Below are positions 48,201 through 58,005 of a DNA stretch of 64,000 nucleotides, piece by piece. The DNA is taken from positions 5,927,001 to 5,991,000 of the forward strand of contig BRXU01000003.1 in the NCBI GenBank assembly GCA_030267565.1. Direction: 5' to 3'. How positions within the stretch are numbered: the first letter of the stretch is position 1; the number at the start of each line of letters is the position of its first letter. Position numbers and translations under genes: made by a program. The notes beneath the pieces are model-generated. The model made no database searches. It saw only the letters and a list, made by a program, of their open reading frames with translations, and was not told the DNA's origin. The DNA is from Pleodorina starrii. Lineage: Eukaryota > Chlorophyta > Chlorophyceae > Chlamydomonadales > Volvocaceae.

Positions 48201-50729
48201 ACGGCGGGTGGGTCGGTCGCTGGTGCAGAGGCAGCAGCGCGGGGCGGCACCACCCCCCTCAGCTCTGCACCGCAACACCGCAACACGGGTACCGGTGCTT
48301 CGCCCTGTGGAGCACCCTGTGTGTGCGTGTGTGTGTGCGTGTGTGTGTTGGTGCGCAGGGTCATATACCCGCCCGTGCAATAATGCAGTGCACACCGCAG
48401 AGCAGCCCACACAGACCACGCAGCCCACGCAACCCCACCGCCGCCGCCGCCGCCGCCGCCGCCGCGCCCGGTCCCAACCCCACATGCGTTGCGTTGTTGG
48501 TCCTCCCGCCTCTCGCTCCCCCCCGTGCCAGCCCACCTGTCCGCCGCCTCCCCCGCCCGCCCGCTCGACCGACCGACCGACCTCCCTCTCTTGTCCCCGT
48601 CCGTCTGTCCGTCCGCCCGTTGTCCCCTGTCCCCCCCAACCCCCGGGCTTCAGACCTCTGTCCGTTCGCCCGTTGTTCCCTGTTCCCTGTCCCCCCTAAC
48701 TCCCGGGCTTCAGACGGCATCCCCGCGTTCGACGGCGCGGAGAGACTCATCCGGCGCGCACTCGATGCAGGCATGCAGGTACGGCACATTCAGTACGGCG
48801 TTGTACGACACGGTCTGTGGCTCCCGAGGCTGCAGGCGCATAGGCACACCTCGACGACGGCCCCCAAATCAACCCCCGAAGGGTTGGGTGGCGAGCGTGA
48901 TGGAGCTTGGACCGGCCCCTGCAGAGGAGCAACCCAACTGCGGCCGCATACCCTGCCCCCACCCGGCCGCCGCCCCCTTGCCCCCTTGAATCAACGAGGG
49001 GGCCAGACCGAACAGAACAGAACAGAACCGAATCGCCCGGTCCCACATGCAGAGCAAGCCAACATGAGCAGCCCACCTCGCTTTCCCTTCTGCCCTGCCC
49101 TGCCTTGGCCCCGCCTCGCCTCGAAACGCACCGGGGAAAAAAAGCACCGGCGCCAACAAAGACCAAAGCCCCGGTGCTTTTGTCCCGTTTCACGCGTGCG
49201 ACCTACCCCTCCTGCCCCTGCCCGCACGCCGCTGCCCGCTCGCCGTTGCCCACTCGCCACCACTCTGGTGAATCCGCGACCCACGGGTCCGGCCAGGTGG
49301 GCGTCGCCTCGTCCGGCGCGCCCGAGAAGATCGCCTGCAACCTGGGCAGCAGCGGACTGGCGCCACTCATCCCGGGTCATGCTGTGGTGTCGGCGGCGCA
49401 GGTGGCGGCGGGGAAGCCGGCACCGGACGTGTACCTGGAGGCGATGCGGGCGACGGGTGGGAGCGGGAGTGCGGCCGGAGGGGAGAAGGGCGCGGGAGGG
49501 CGACATGCGTGGGAGGGCGAAAGGGCGCGGGAGGGGAGAAGGGCGCGGGAAGGGAGGGTATTGTTGGGGATCGCTGTCGGACGGGCGAGGTCGGGGCGCG
49601 GGGTGCGGGGTTGCGGAGATGGAGCGGGATGGAGAGGGCGTGTTTCAACACACACACACACACACACACAGACACACACACGGCGTCGGTGACTGGTGGA
49701 TGGATGGGCGGTTGGCATTGGCTGCTGGGTTGCGCCTGTTGGGTCACACAAGTATGCATGTAGCATGTTGGGGGTGGCGATGTCGCTCGCCGTGGTACGG
49801 CACCTGTAGTGATCGCACGTACACTTGCGGAGGATCCCTAGTTTCCCTACCCAGACGATGCACTGCCGGACGTGCCTCGCAGGCTGCCGAGACCCGCGGC
49901 GCGCGTTGGTGGTTGAGGATGCCGTCAACGGACTCAAGGTAAGCGGGGTGGCGGCGCGGCTGGGCGTGGGCGCGGGCGCGGCTGGGTGGGGAGCTGGGTT
50001 GTGCGAGTGTGTTGTTGGTGAGGGCGATTGTCCGGGACTGGGAGGCGAGAGTCCCTTGGGAGACGTGCAGACGCCTCCGCCCCTCCGCGGAGTGCCTCCA
50101 GGCTCTTTAAGGCGGATGCGGATGCGGGTCGGTCGGTCGTTCGTTTGCCCTCCTGGGCTTGGCTTGCCAACCCCACGCGCCCCACCCCGCTGCCTATCCC
50201 GCTGACTGCGGCCCTGCCTTTGTTTAGCTGCGATCCATCTTCCTAACCTTCCTAACCTTCCTAACCTTCCTAACCTTCCTAACCTTCCTAACCTTCCTAA
50301 CCTTCCTAACCTTCCTAACCTTCCTAACCTTCCTAACCTTCCTAACCTTCCTAACCTTCCTAACCTTCCTAACCTTCCTAACCTTCCCTCCCCGAGCTAA
50401 GGTACTGCAACCCTGCTCTTGGCCCCGCGCAAACCCGCGCAGACAGTTGCCTGGCAAAGCCCGCCCGCCTGCCTGCCTGCCTCAGTGGCCCTTCCTCACG
50501 CGCTCACGCTTAAGCCTGTTCCTGGGGCACTTTGTCCCTCGTTTTAGCTCATCTTAGTAATGTTAATCTTTACAAGCTTCCTCCCGGGACCCGAGGGCGA
50601 CCCATCACCAGCTGGCGCCACAGGGGCACGCGGCCGAAACCCTTAAAAACCACGACTTGCGTCCATGCATATGCCGCCCGCCTGCCGATACACCTGCTTT
50701 CCTGCACTACCTGCTTTGCTTTTGCTCCT

Positions 50730-50771
<42 letters not shown>

Positions 50772-50963
50772 ATTTGCTGCCGCCGCCGCCCCTGCCGCTG
50801 CCGCTGCTGACCGCAGGCCGCCCGTGCGGCGGGCATGTTTGCGGTGGGCATCACCAACCAGCTGCCGGCGGCGTTGCTGGGCCCCTGGGCCGATCTGGTG
50901 GTGACGCACCTAGACCAGGTGGACCCAGTGGGCCTTACGCCGACGACCGCGACGGCGCTGTAG
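42226..50963 (+). CDS. YVH1/DUSP12-like dual-specificity phosphatase fused to a HAD hydrolase, 16 exons, 758 aa
   Basis: One continuous frame joins two phosphatase modules. Exons: 42226-42256, 42340-42404, 42763-42828, 43166-43392, 43991-44150, 44556-44733, 45170-45382, 45954-46012, 46291-46956, 47346-47393, 47765-47820, 48128-48207, 48714-48778, 49297-49456, 49883-49938, 50817-50963. Module 1: DSP fold ~7-180 (EILPGLFVGGL) with Asp55 as likely general acid and HCQAGVSR (Cys112, Arg118), then a YVH1-type C-terminal region with CRKC (~222, 225), Cys277, CPKC (~300, 303) and WVTPAF. Module 2: HAD ~525-758 with DCDGVMVDSE (Asp533, Asp535), VGVASSG (~639), Lys678 in AGKPAPDVY and VVEDAVNG (~703). 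The linker 334-520 is Ala/Pro/Gly/Thr-rich low complexity. YVH1 proteins act in ribosome maturation; HAD substrates vary. The usual second zinc pair of YVH1 (a CxC before WVxPAF) reads NPSG here. The intron 10 donor is GC-type (GAG|GCGAGT). Confidence 0.85.
42904..43053 (-). other. Antisense coding-like segment inside a phosphatase intron
   Basis: In intron 3 of the fusion gene, the minus strand reads an ATG-started Lys-rich peptide with GQLKAKKKDKAVQYVDDIEF, followed by a charged helix-like stretch (RHARDTVTEVRELW). YVDD resembles a reverse-transcriptase active-site box, but no other RT blocks are seen. It may be a fragment of a retroelement or other gene, or chance. Confidence 0.2.
44505..44547 (+). 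repeat. Dispersed short repeat, fullest copy
   Basis: ACCGTTCACGGGCTCCGGCC followed by TATACGTGGATAACCCCC. It ends just short of the acceptor of phosphatase exon 6 (44556). Related copies lie at 5971, 7271 (inverted) and 14911. Confidence 0.8.
45383..45656 (+). repeat. (GGGT/GGCT)n array starting at exon 7 donor
   Basis: GTGGGTGGCTGGCTGG-type units with short interruptions. The first GT is the splice donor after exon 7. Confidence 0.85.
46978..47095 (+). repeat. (GGAT)n array with an internal duplicated segment
   Basis: GGATGGATGGATGG runs near 46978-47007 and 47034-47085, each followed by GTAAGAAAGAAGACACCGCAA-like sequence, so part of the intron has been duplicated. Confidence 0.7.
49648..49680. 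repeat. (CA)n microsatellite
   Basis: CA repeat with a single GA interruption in intron 14 of the phosphatase fusion gene. Confidence 0.9.
50242..50386 (+). repeat. 9 bp tandem repeat CCTAACCTT, ~16 copies
   Basis: Almost perfect 9-mer array in intron 15. It is not the telomere unit, though it shares CCTAA. Confidence 0.95.
50731..50771 (+). repeat. (TGC)n microsatellite next to the last acceptor
   Basis: About 13 perfect units, some 45 bp upstream of the acceptor of the last phosphatase exon (50817). Confidence 0.95.
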
Positions 50964-51269
50964 CGCAGAGCTTGACCGGCACCGTAGCAGAGCCTGCGGT
51001 GGTGCGCATCCGCCCGCTCGCAGGGTGACGTCTCGGGTGTGCTATACGCTGCTATGCCTCGCGGGGCTCGGATCCGGCGGGTTGGTGGCTGTTGCGCTGG
51101 CTTGGCGCCTCAATGCGACCTGGCGATCCACTAGATTTGCGATCTGGCCGAAAGCGCAGGCCCTTCGCCGAAGTGCGCAGGGGGGCGGAGTTGTACTGGG
51201 AGATGTGTCACCCAGGTATCCGAGGGCAGTGCCGAGTTCGTGCGGCACTCTGAGTAGGGCCAGCAGTGG
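50964..51269. other. 3' flank of the phosphatase fusion gene
   Basis: Likely 3' UTR. I see no TGTAA signal between the stop at 50961-50963 and the LINE tail at 51270, so the transcript may run into the LINE or use a different signal. Confidence 0.4.
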
Positions 51270-51280
51270 CGCGCGCGCGC

Positions 51281-51312
<32 letters not shown>

Positions 51313-52117
51313 CGTTACAGTATCTGACCGGGCCCTGACGCTGGCCAAGGGCTGCTAACCCAGCCCCGACGGAAAGACCGCCTAAGCACTCTCCCCCTTG
51401 CGGTGGGAGAAGGGCGTGAGGGGCCGCTACCCCCTCCTGCTCGACGCAGAGCTGGCTGCGTCGTATACCCCATATACGGGTGTACGGCGCAGCGGCTCCC
51501 CAAAAGCTTGAGCTCACAGCCTGCCTTATACGGCAGCTGGGCCCTTCGTCCGCACAAACAGCAGTCGCGCCGGCGCACTACGCGGCGCCCGCGCTGTCCT
51601 GCCCGCCCTGAAGTCCTTGCAGCGCCGGGGCGCCCGGCCGGCCTGCTACCGGCTGGCGGTGCTCCTCTAGGCGCGAAAACAAAGCGCTGAGAACCTGCCC
51701 CGAGCTTGGTCCGGCTCGTGGGCGGTCAGCACCAAAGGAGAACCCAAGACAGCGCGCGCCCTACCCCTGCTACTACTCCTACTACGACGGCCCCGGAGAG
51801 GCCGGGGGGTGGCCCCTAGAGGCCGAGCTCCAGAGCGCCGCTTGGCCTCGACGCGGCAGGAGGTCGGGAGCGGGCCTTGCGGCAGCGGGCTAGGTGACGG
51901 AGCTATAGTTCGCACTAGGCGGCACCTCGCCAACTCGCCTCACTCTCGCTAAACCCGCTCCCTAAAGCCTCCCTCGCCTACAAAAGGCAGCCCGCGGCGG
52001 TCTCTGCACCCTAAGTCCTCTCGGACCCAAAGGAACCCCCCCACCTCCTCTCCTCTCACGCCTCCCTGCCTCGACGCCCTAAGTTCCCTCCCTCACCCCT
52101 AAAGCCCCTTCATCCCC

Positions 52118-55100
52118 TCACTCCACGACCCCTCCCTCTCCCTCCATACCCATCCCTGCGTGCTGCACACACTGAAAGTGGCCGTTGACCACCGCCAGGA
52201 TGGGATGGTCAGGCCCTACCCCCTCCCATCCCCGCCTTGGCACGTCTAGCTCCGCAAACCCCCGCACACGCTGCCAAAAATCTAGCGCTGCGCGCGCCTT
52301 GGCCACCTCGACTGGGCCTGGGGCATCCGGGGCGGTAGGCGAGTTCCTGACTGCCCACAGCCCCACGCGCGCCCGTTCCATGGCCGTGAGTGCCGCCAGG
52401 CAGATCACGTCCCACACGCACTGCTGCACGCCTGGCGGTGGCTCCGCCAGCCACACGTTTGCCCGGGTGATGGGCCCGGGCACGTGGGCGGCGATCTGCT
52501 GCACCACCGCTTGCGCCACCGGGCACTCCCAGAAGTGGTGTGCACGCGGCGAGCATGCGTGTGGGCCGGCTCCCCCGTACGCGCCGCACTTGCATTGTTC
52601 TGGTGCCGCTCCCCTGATGTGGCTGTTGCCGGGGAGCGGCACGCCGTCCTGTGCCAACCGCCAGAGCGTCTCAAAGTGTTCGCGCTCCCATTTGATGGGC
52701 CACATTCGCCGGAGCATTGCCAGTACGCCTGCTGCTGGCGCCACTTCGGCGGCGGCTGGCTGATGTCCCGGCGGGTGGGCTCCTGCTGTTGCTGCTGCCG
52801 CTGCGGGTTGCTCCCGGGCTTCCCGCTCGTAGGCTGCGTGCAGGCGGGCTCGGCGCTCCGTTACTGGCTGCATCTGCAGTTGAGTGGCTTGGCGGACGGA
52901 GAGGTCGCGCAGCTTGATGCTGAGTGACCCCCCAAACCGCCAGCCCACCCGCCTCACGAACCGAGCTCGTATCGTCTCCTCCGTATCCAGCCCTGTCGCG
53001 CGTTCCGGGTGCGCCAGCACCGTCGCTGCTGCTGCACGCCATTCCGGGCTAATATCCGCCGTGAGGCGGTTGATGGCGTCGATGGTCGTCGTCCGCCTGA
53101 AGCCTGTCGGGTCGCTGGGGTCAAGGTTGGCTGTTACCCAGGCCTCCCACTCGCCAGCTGCTCGCGGGGCGGATGCGGCGGCCTGCGTCACCCTCATCAG
53201 GTCACCCACCGTGCGCAACGCCCTGCATGCCGCCAGACGCCTGTGGCGGCTCTCTAGTCCTGGCCTAGGAAGCGGGTTGGGAGCCATGTCCCTGTCCTCC
53301 TCCTCAGGCGCGAAGTCTGGATCTGCCGCCTGCGCGTCCGCTGCATCCCCCGCTTCCGCTGCCCCGCTGGTCGGTTGCGCACCGTTCGGCAAAAGGGGGT
53401 TGCCCCAAAGCGGGATATTAAGGCACCAGTCCCCGGCGGCCGGCAGTGGCGTCGTGTCAACATCTTGCACGGGGGGGAGGTAGCTGAGGGCGACGAGGAG
53501 TGTCGTGACGTCTGCGGGCAGGGGGTCTGTTCCTGGGTGGGGCATCCCTCCCTGCGCCACACCCGTGGTGAGCACGGATCCGGGGCTCAGCAGCGGGTGG
53601 TAGCCACGGAGCAGCTGGGCGAACGTTCGTACCGACGAGTGGGCGTTGTCTGCTGGCTGGATGGCGGTCCGGGCGAGCTTGGCCGCCTTCACCGCCTCCC
53701 GTGCGCGGGTGTGCAGGGTGAGCGGCAGCAGCCCGCATCCGCCGTCTCGCGCCGCGCCCCACATGAGCTGCCCTGGGAGGCCGGTGAGGCGCTGACATGG
53801 CTGCATGGGGCTGACCCTGCGGTCGCCTGCCTGTGCTGCCCATCTCTCCACCTGGCGGGCCTCTTCCCCCCCTCCTCGGCCGCCGTGCTCCCAGTGGTAC
53901 GTCCTGATCTGTAAGGCGTATGCCGATATGAGGTTGCATCTGCCGAACACCGACAGCCGAAGTCTGGTGACGCGGTGCATCCGCTTGCGGATCTCCTCCC
54001 CGGCGCGGCGCCAGTTGGATTGCTGGCCTGTTGGGTTATTTGAGAAGCCAGCTCCGAGCGCGGTCGCGGCAGGCACCAGGCGCAGGCCCTGGATGTTTGG
54101 CACTGCGGGCGCATGGGCTGGTGCTGGCGCTTGCGGCGGGCCTGGTGCTGGTGGCGGCGGCGCGGGCGGTGGGAGCTGGGCGCCGGCTTCCGGCGGGCCT
54201 GGCGGCTGCTGAGGTGGGGGCTGCTGGGGTGGCTGCTGCGGCTGTGCCGGCAGGTGGCCAACTCTCAGGAGCTCCACTTTGTCACGGTTTAGCCGCTGTC
54301 CGGTGGCCTGCGCAAACGTCTCCGTGGCGTCGAGGAAGGCTTGGACGGTGTGGTCGCCCTCCAGGAACACCTCTCCGTCGTCTGCAAACTGCACCGCCGT
54401 GGTTAGCTCGGCATCTGCTGGGCCCAGGCGAATGCCCAGTCCCTTGCGTTGTAGCCATGACAGCAGCGCTTGCGCGACGAAGAGGTAGAGCAGCGGGGCG
54501 AGCGGGCAGCCTTGTCGGACGCCCGCCGCCATGCTGACCGGTTCTGACTGCCTCCCTCCCACCAGCGCCCGGGCCTGCGTGTCCGCCAGCAGCGTCTGTA
54601 CCCACTTTCGGAGCTGTTCGGACGCGCCCAGCTCCGCCATCGCTGCCACTAGAAAGTCCCGGTGGACCGTATCGTAGGCTTTGGCAAAGTCGAGGAAGGC
54701 GACCAGCGCGTTGCGTCCCTGGCGTCGGAGGAGGTGGGGAAGGTAGCGGAGGGTGAAGATGCTGGCGCCAATGTGTCGCCCCGGGAGGAAGGCCGTTTGC
54801 TCCGCAGAGATCGCGGCATTCAGGGCGGGGCCAAGCCTATTTGCCATGACTTTGGCGAGGATGCGGTAGTCCGTGTTGAGCAGGGTGATGGGGCGGTAGT
54901 TGCCTGGCTGTGTGGGGTCGCCCTTTTTATAGAGCACCTTGATGATGCCCTCGGTGAACCGCGCGGGCATGTTGCCTGTGGTGCCGATGGCGGTGTATAG
55001 GTCAGCCAGGAGGGGGGCGAACTGTCGCTGGAAGGCCCGGTAGAGCTCCGCGGGCAGGCCATCCCACCCCGGCGCTTTTCCGCGCGGCGTGGCCTTGAGA

Positions 55101-56695
55101 GCCGCGGCCACCTCGGTGCTGCCCACTTGGGCCCGGCCGACTGGGTCTTCCGGGTCTGCCGGCAGTCGCAGCGGGTGGTCTCGGAGGGCCTCCAGGACCT
55201 GGGCCTGCGCCTGCTGCTTCACCGATGCCGGCAGCTCGGCCTCCGATGGCAGGGCGCTGACGTCCTGCCAGAAGTTGGCGATGATCTGCGGCAGTCGCCT
55301 GGCGTCGCTGACCAGCTGGCCCGTGCGGGGGTCGCGCAGCATGGAGGGGCCGGGGCCGCCCCCGTTGCCGCCATCGCTCTGTTCCCGGATGAGGGCGGTG
55401 AGGGCCCGGGAGGGGCGCTCGCCTTCACTGATCCGGTTCCGCCGGGCGTCCCGGGCCGCCTCGTTGGCCGCGGCCCGCATGCCCTTCTGCACTGCCACCT
55501 GCGCCTCCACTGCCGCCGCCAGCCGTTCCTCGTTGGAGGGGTCGGCGTCCAGGGCGCTGGCGGCTTCCTGTGCTGCCGCCGCTAGCTGTTGCACGCTGGC
55601 GGCTGGCCGGACGCGGCGCGTTTGTGCTTCTCGGTTGAGTCGGGCCACCTGGGCTGTGAGCCGGCGTTTGAACGCCGGCCACCAGTCCAGCACGGCCTGC
55701 TGCGGGTGCTCACCGCCGGTGGGGGCCGCTCCCACTTCCTCATCTAGCCAGTCGCCCAGGCTGCGTTTCAGGTCCGCATGCGCTAGGCAGTGGAGGCGGA
55801 TGCGGCGCGGGAGATTGGTGTTGGGGGGCGGTTGGCGGGCTGCGATGTGGGCGATGGCGAGCCGATGGTCAGACGGCGAGGTGACGTTGATGTACGCTTT
55901 CGCGAGGTATGGGCAGGCCGCCTCAGGCAGGTAGATGCGGTCCAGGCGGGAGCCCCCAGGCCGCGGTCCCCGGTATAGGTACGTGAACTCACGGCGCTGG
56001 GGGTGCAGCGTGCGAAAGCTGTCCACCATCCCTGCGGCCGCCGCCGCCTCCTGCAGCTGCATGGATGGGGCCGCGTCTGCTGCGCGCAGGTCCGGGCTGG
56101 GGCAGTCCAGGGCCGGGTTCTCCACAAAGTTGAAATCGCCGCACCACAGCAGTACCGAGCCATCTGCCGCCGCATCTGCGGCGGCGGGGGCCAGGCCTGC
56201 CTGACACAGCTGTTGCCGCAGGCCCGCGGCGCCATCCCTCCCGGCCTGTGGGAAGTAAACGCTGCAGACCCGCACATGATGTCCGCCCCACTGGAATCTG
56301 CACTCCGTGAGCCACCCCGCGGGTACGCCGGCGGGCGCGGGGAGGGCCTCGATGGCGCGGGGGGGAAGGAGGTTTGCACGGACGAGGATCGCCACGCCCG
56401 CGGTGTGTTGGCTGTTTGAGTACGAGTGCGCTGCTATGGTCCAGCCCGGCTGGTGGAGCCGGTCGGCGGCGGCCGTTAGGGCCGCCTCCAGTGCGCTCCG
56501 GTCTGGGTCCCCGGTGTGGTGAGTCTCCTGCAGACACACCACGTCGAGCTGGAGCTGGGCCCAAAGCTGCATCGCCGCTTCGAAGCGCGCTGCGGCGCGC
56601 GCCTCCCACACACGCAAGCCTCCCATGTTATGGGACGCCACTCGCAGTGGCCGGGTTATTTGGGCCCGACCTCCCTGACCCCGTGCTGCTCTCAT
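52118..56695 (-). CDS. LINE ORF2: AP-type endonuclease and reverse transcriptase, 1525 aa
   Basis: Carries out target-primed reverse transcription. Residues ~18-295 form an exonuclease-endonuclease-phosphatase domain (VASHNMGGLR, VVCLQETHH, LWCGDFNF, SDHRLAIAH). The RT follows: GKAPGWDGLPAELY (~536), YRPITLLNTDYRILAKV, FLDFAKAYDTVHRDFL (~668), GVRQGCPLAPLLY, and the catalytic FADD (~770). A Pro/Gln-rich insert comes after the RT. Near ~1373 a Cys/His cluster (CKCGAYGGAGPHAC then HHFWECP) resembles the zinc-binding tail of plant-type RT ORFs. No stop or frameshift interrupts it. The start ATG overlaps the ORF1 stop as ATGA. Confidence 0.92.
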   Translation of the reverse strand: MRAARGQGGRAQITRPLRVASHNMGGLRVWEARAAARFEAAMQLWAQLQLDVVCLQETHHTGDPDRSALEAALTAAADRLHQPGWTIAAHSYSNSQHTAGVAILVRANLLPPRAIEALPAPAGVPAGWLTECRFQWGGHHVRVCSVYFPQAGRDGAAGLRQQLCQAGLAPAAADAAADGSVLLWCGDFNFVENPALDCPSPDLRAADAAPSMQLQEAAAAAGMVDSFRTLHPQRREFTYLYRGPRPGGSRLDRIYLPEAACPYLAKAYINVTSPSDHRLAIAHIAARQPPPNTNLPRRIRLHCLAHADLKRSLGDWLDEEVGAAPTGGEHPQQAVLDWWPAFKRRLTAQVARLNREAQTRRVRPAASVQQLAAAAQEAASALDADPSNEERLAAAVEAQVAVQKGMRAAANEAARDARRNRISEGERPSRALTALIREQSDGGNGGGPGPSMLRDPRTGQLVSDARRLPQIIANFWQDVSALPSEAELPASVKQQAQAQVLEALRDHPLRLPADPEDPVGRAQVGSTEVAAALKATPRGKAPGWDGLPAELYRAFQRQFAPLLADLYTAIGTTGNMPARFTEGIIKVLYKKGDPTQPGNYRPITLLNTDYRILAKVMANRLGPALNAAISAEQTAFLPGRHIGASIFTLRYLPHLLRRQGRNALVAFLDFAKAYDTVHRDFLVAAMAELGASEQLRKWVQTLLADTQARALVGGRQSEPVSMAAGVRQGCPLAPLLYLFVAQALLSWLQRKGLGIRLGPADAELTTAVQFADDGEVFLEGDHTVQAFLDATETFAQATGQRLNRDKVELLRVGHLPAQPQQPPQQPPPQQPPGPPEAGAQLPPPAPPPPAPGPPQAPAPAHAPAVPNIQGLRLVPAATALGAGFSNNPTGQQSNWRRAGEEIRKRMHRVTRLRLSVFGRCNLISAYALQIRTYHWEHGGRGGGEEARQVERWAAQAGDRRVSPMQPCQRLTGLPGQLMWGAARDGGCGLLPLTLHTRAREAVKAAKLARTAIQPADNAHSSVRTFAQLLRGYHPLLSPGSVLTTGVAQGGMPHPGTDPLPADVTTLLVALSYLPPVQDVDTTPLPAAGDWCLNIPLWGNPLLPNGAQPTSGAAEAGDAADAQAADPDFAPEEEDRDMAPNPLPRPGLESRHRRLAACRALRTVGDLMRVTQAAASAPRAAGEWEAWVTANLDPSDPTGFRRTTTIDAINRLTADISPEWRAAAATVLAHPERATGLDTEETIRARFVRRVGWRFGGSLSIKLRDLSVRQATQLQMQPVTERRARLHAAYEREAREQPAAAAATAGAHPPGHQPAAAEVAPAAGVLAMLRRMWPIKWEREHFETLWRLAQDGVPLPGNSHIRGAAPEQCKCGAYGGAGPHACSPRAHHFWECPVAQAVVQQIAAHVPGPITRANVWLAEPPPGVQQCVWDVICLAALTAMERARVGLWAVRNSPTAPDAPGPVEVAKARAALDFWQRVRGFAELDVPRRGWEGVGPDHPILAVVNGHFQCVQHAGMGMEGEGGVVE

Positions 56696-58004
56696 TGCTG
56701 TGGAGCCAGCGGCGTTGCCGCCGCCGGGGCCTGGGGGGGTTGGTCTGCGTTAGTCTGGGCGCCGTCTTGGCTGGCCTGGGATAGCCGTAGCTCCAGGCTG
56801 AATGCACGCAGGCTGGCCACGGGGGTGCTGGCACTGCTGCGCTGGGAGGGGCTAAGGCTGCATGTGTGCGCCTGGGGGGCGGCCGAGGCGGGGGTTCTGT
56901 CCACTGCCGGCTTCCGGCGCGTGCTGGCGGACTTTTCGCGCATGGCGTCTCCGACTGTGCCTCTCACCCTGGCACTCCGACCCCGCAGCCGGAGCACGAC
57001 TGCTGCGTCCGATTCGCCCGCTTTGCGCGTCCATCCGCCGCCACCTTTTGCCTGGCGGGCATCAGCTCTGGCCAGGATCTCCGCGTCCGTCAGGTCCGCG
57101 ATGCAGCGGCCCTGGCTGGGTCGTTTCCTGGCTGAGGCCTCCTCTGGGCTCGTCTCGCACGGCGAGCGCTGCCGCCCCCGCTCTTTCTGCGCACTGGCGC
57201 CGGGGTCAGCAGGGGTCATCGCCGTCGGCGTCTCAGTGGCGGCGAGCCCCGTAGGGCAGCTGCCTCCTGCCCCAGGTGTACGCTGGGTTTGCCGTGGCGT
57301 TCTCCGGGGTGCCGCCGGCGTCAACTGCTGCTGCTGCGGCTGCCGCTGCTGAGGCGGCTGCTGTGGCTGACCGACGGCTGGTCCCGCTGCGATGGCAGCA
57401 TGCTCCTCGGCCGAGTCCGCATTGGCGGGCGCCGCAGCCTGCTCCTCCTGCTGGTGTTGCCGCGCGTCGGCTGGGCCTGCCGTGGTGGCTGCCTGGACTG
57501 CGGCCTCGTGTGCTAGGGCCGCCGTGTTGGCAGGGCCTTCGGGTGTGCCGGCCGTAGCGGTCGCGTCCGCAGCGGCGGCGCGCTCCGCGGCGGTGGCGCG
57601 CTCCGCGGCGGCGGCACGCTCCGCGGCGGCGGCACGCTCCGCGGCGGCGGCACGCTCCGCGGCGGCGGCACGCTCCGCGGCGGCGGCGCGCTCCGCGGCG
57701 GCGGCACGTTCCGCGGCGGCGGCACGTTCCGCGGCGGCGGCGCGCTCCGCGGCGGCGGCACGTTCCGCGGCGGCGGCGCGCTCCGCGGCGGCTGCTGTCC
57801 GCCGTTCGAGCCCCAGCTGCTCCTTCAGCGCTGCCTGCTGGGCCCGGGTTTCCCGGTCGTTTTGTTCCCGGATCTCCTCGGTCCGCCGGGCCAGGGCGGT
57901 CGCCGCGTCATCCGCGCCCAGTTGTTGGGCGGTCCCGGCTACCTGTGTGGTTGCCGGTGCTGCGGGGGTCGTCCTTTGTGGCGCGGTCGTATCTGTCGCT
58001 CGGG

Positions 58005-58005
<1 letters not shown>
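56692..58005 (-). CDS. LINE ORF1, 5'-truncated, ~437 codons
   Basis: Open frame that ends in TGA at 56694-56692, overlapping the ORF2 start. It has no ATG at its upstream end because the element is truncated at the (CA)n tail. It contains a predicted helical or coiled-coil stretch made of twelve or so 18 bp units encoding ERAAAA (about 57565-57795), preceded by KEQLGLERR and RREEIREQN-like charged helix, then Gln/Pro-rich and basic segments. ORF1 proteins bind the element RNA in known LINEs; no zinc knuckle is visible here. Confidence 0.7.
57565..57795 (-). repeat. 18 bp coding minisatellite in LINE ORF1
   Basis: GCGGAGCGCGCCGCCGCC-type units repeated about 12 times, each encoding six residues and so preserving the frame. 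Confidence 0.9.

Larger units (their letters stand above)
51270..58005 (-). mobile_element. LINE (APE/RT type, L1-like layout), 5'-truncated, with (CA)n tail
   Basis: Non-LTR retrotransposon read on the minus strand: truncated ORF1 (58005-56692), intact ORF2 (56695-52118), about 0.8 kb of 3' UTR, and a (CA)n/(CG)n tail at 51306-51270. The 5' end abuts the (CA)n tail at 58006-58078 of an older related copy, which explains the missing ORF1 start. A stem-loop (TCTCCC/GGGAGA at 51390-51410) lies near the 3' end and has a counterpart in the older copy. The intact 1525-codon ORF2 suggests recent insertion. No LTRs are present. Confidence 0.85.

Noticed and set aside
48101..49942. 613-codon plus-strand frame
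   Set aside because: It runs through introns 11-15 of the phosphatase fusion gene in the wrong frame; the HAD motifs are in the spliced exons.
50242..50386. CCTAACCTT array as a telomere repeat
   Set aside because: The unit is 9 bp and does not contain the TTTTAGGG unit; it is an ordinary intronic minisatellite.
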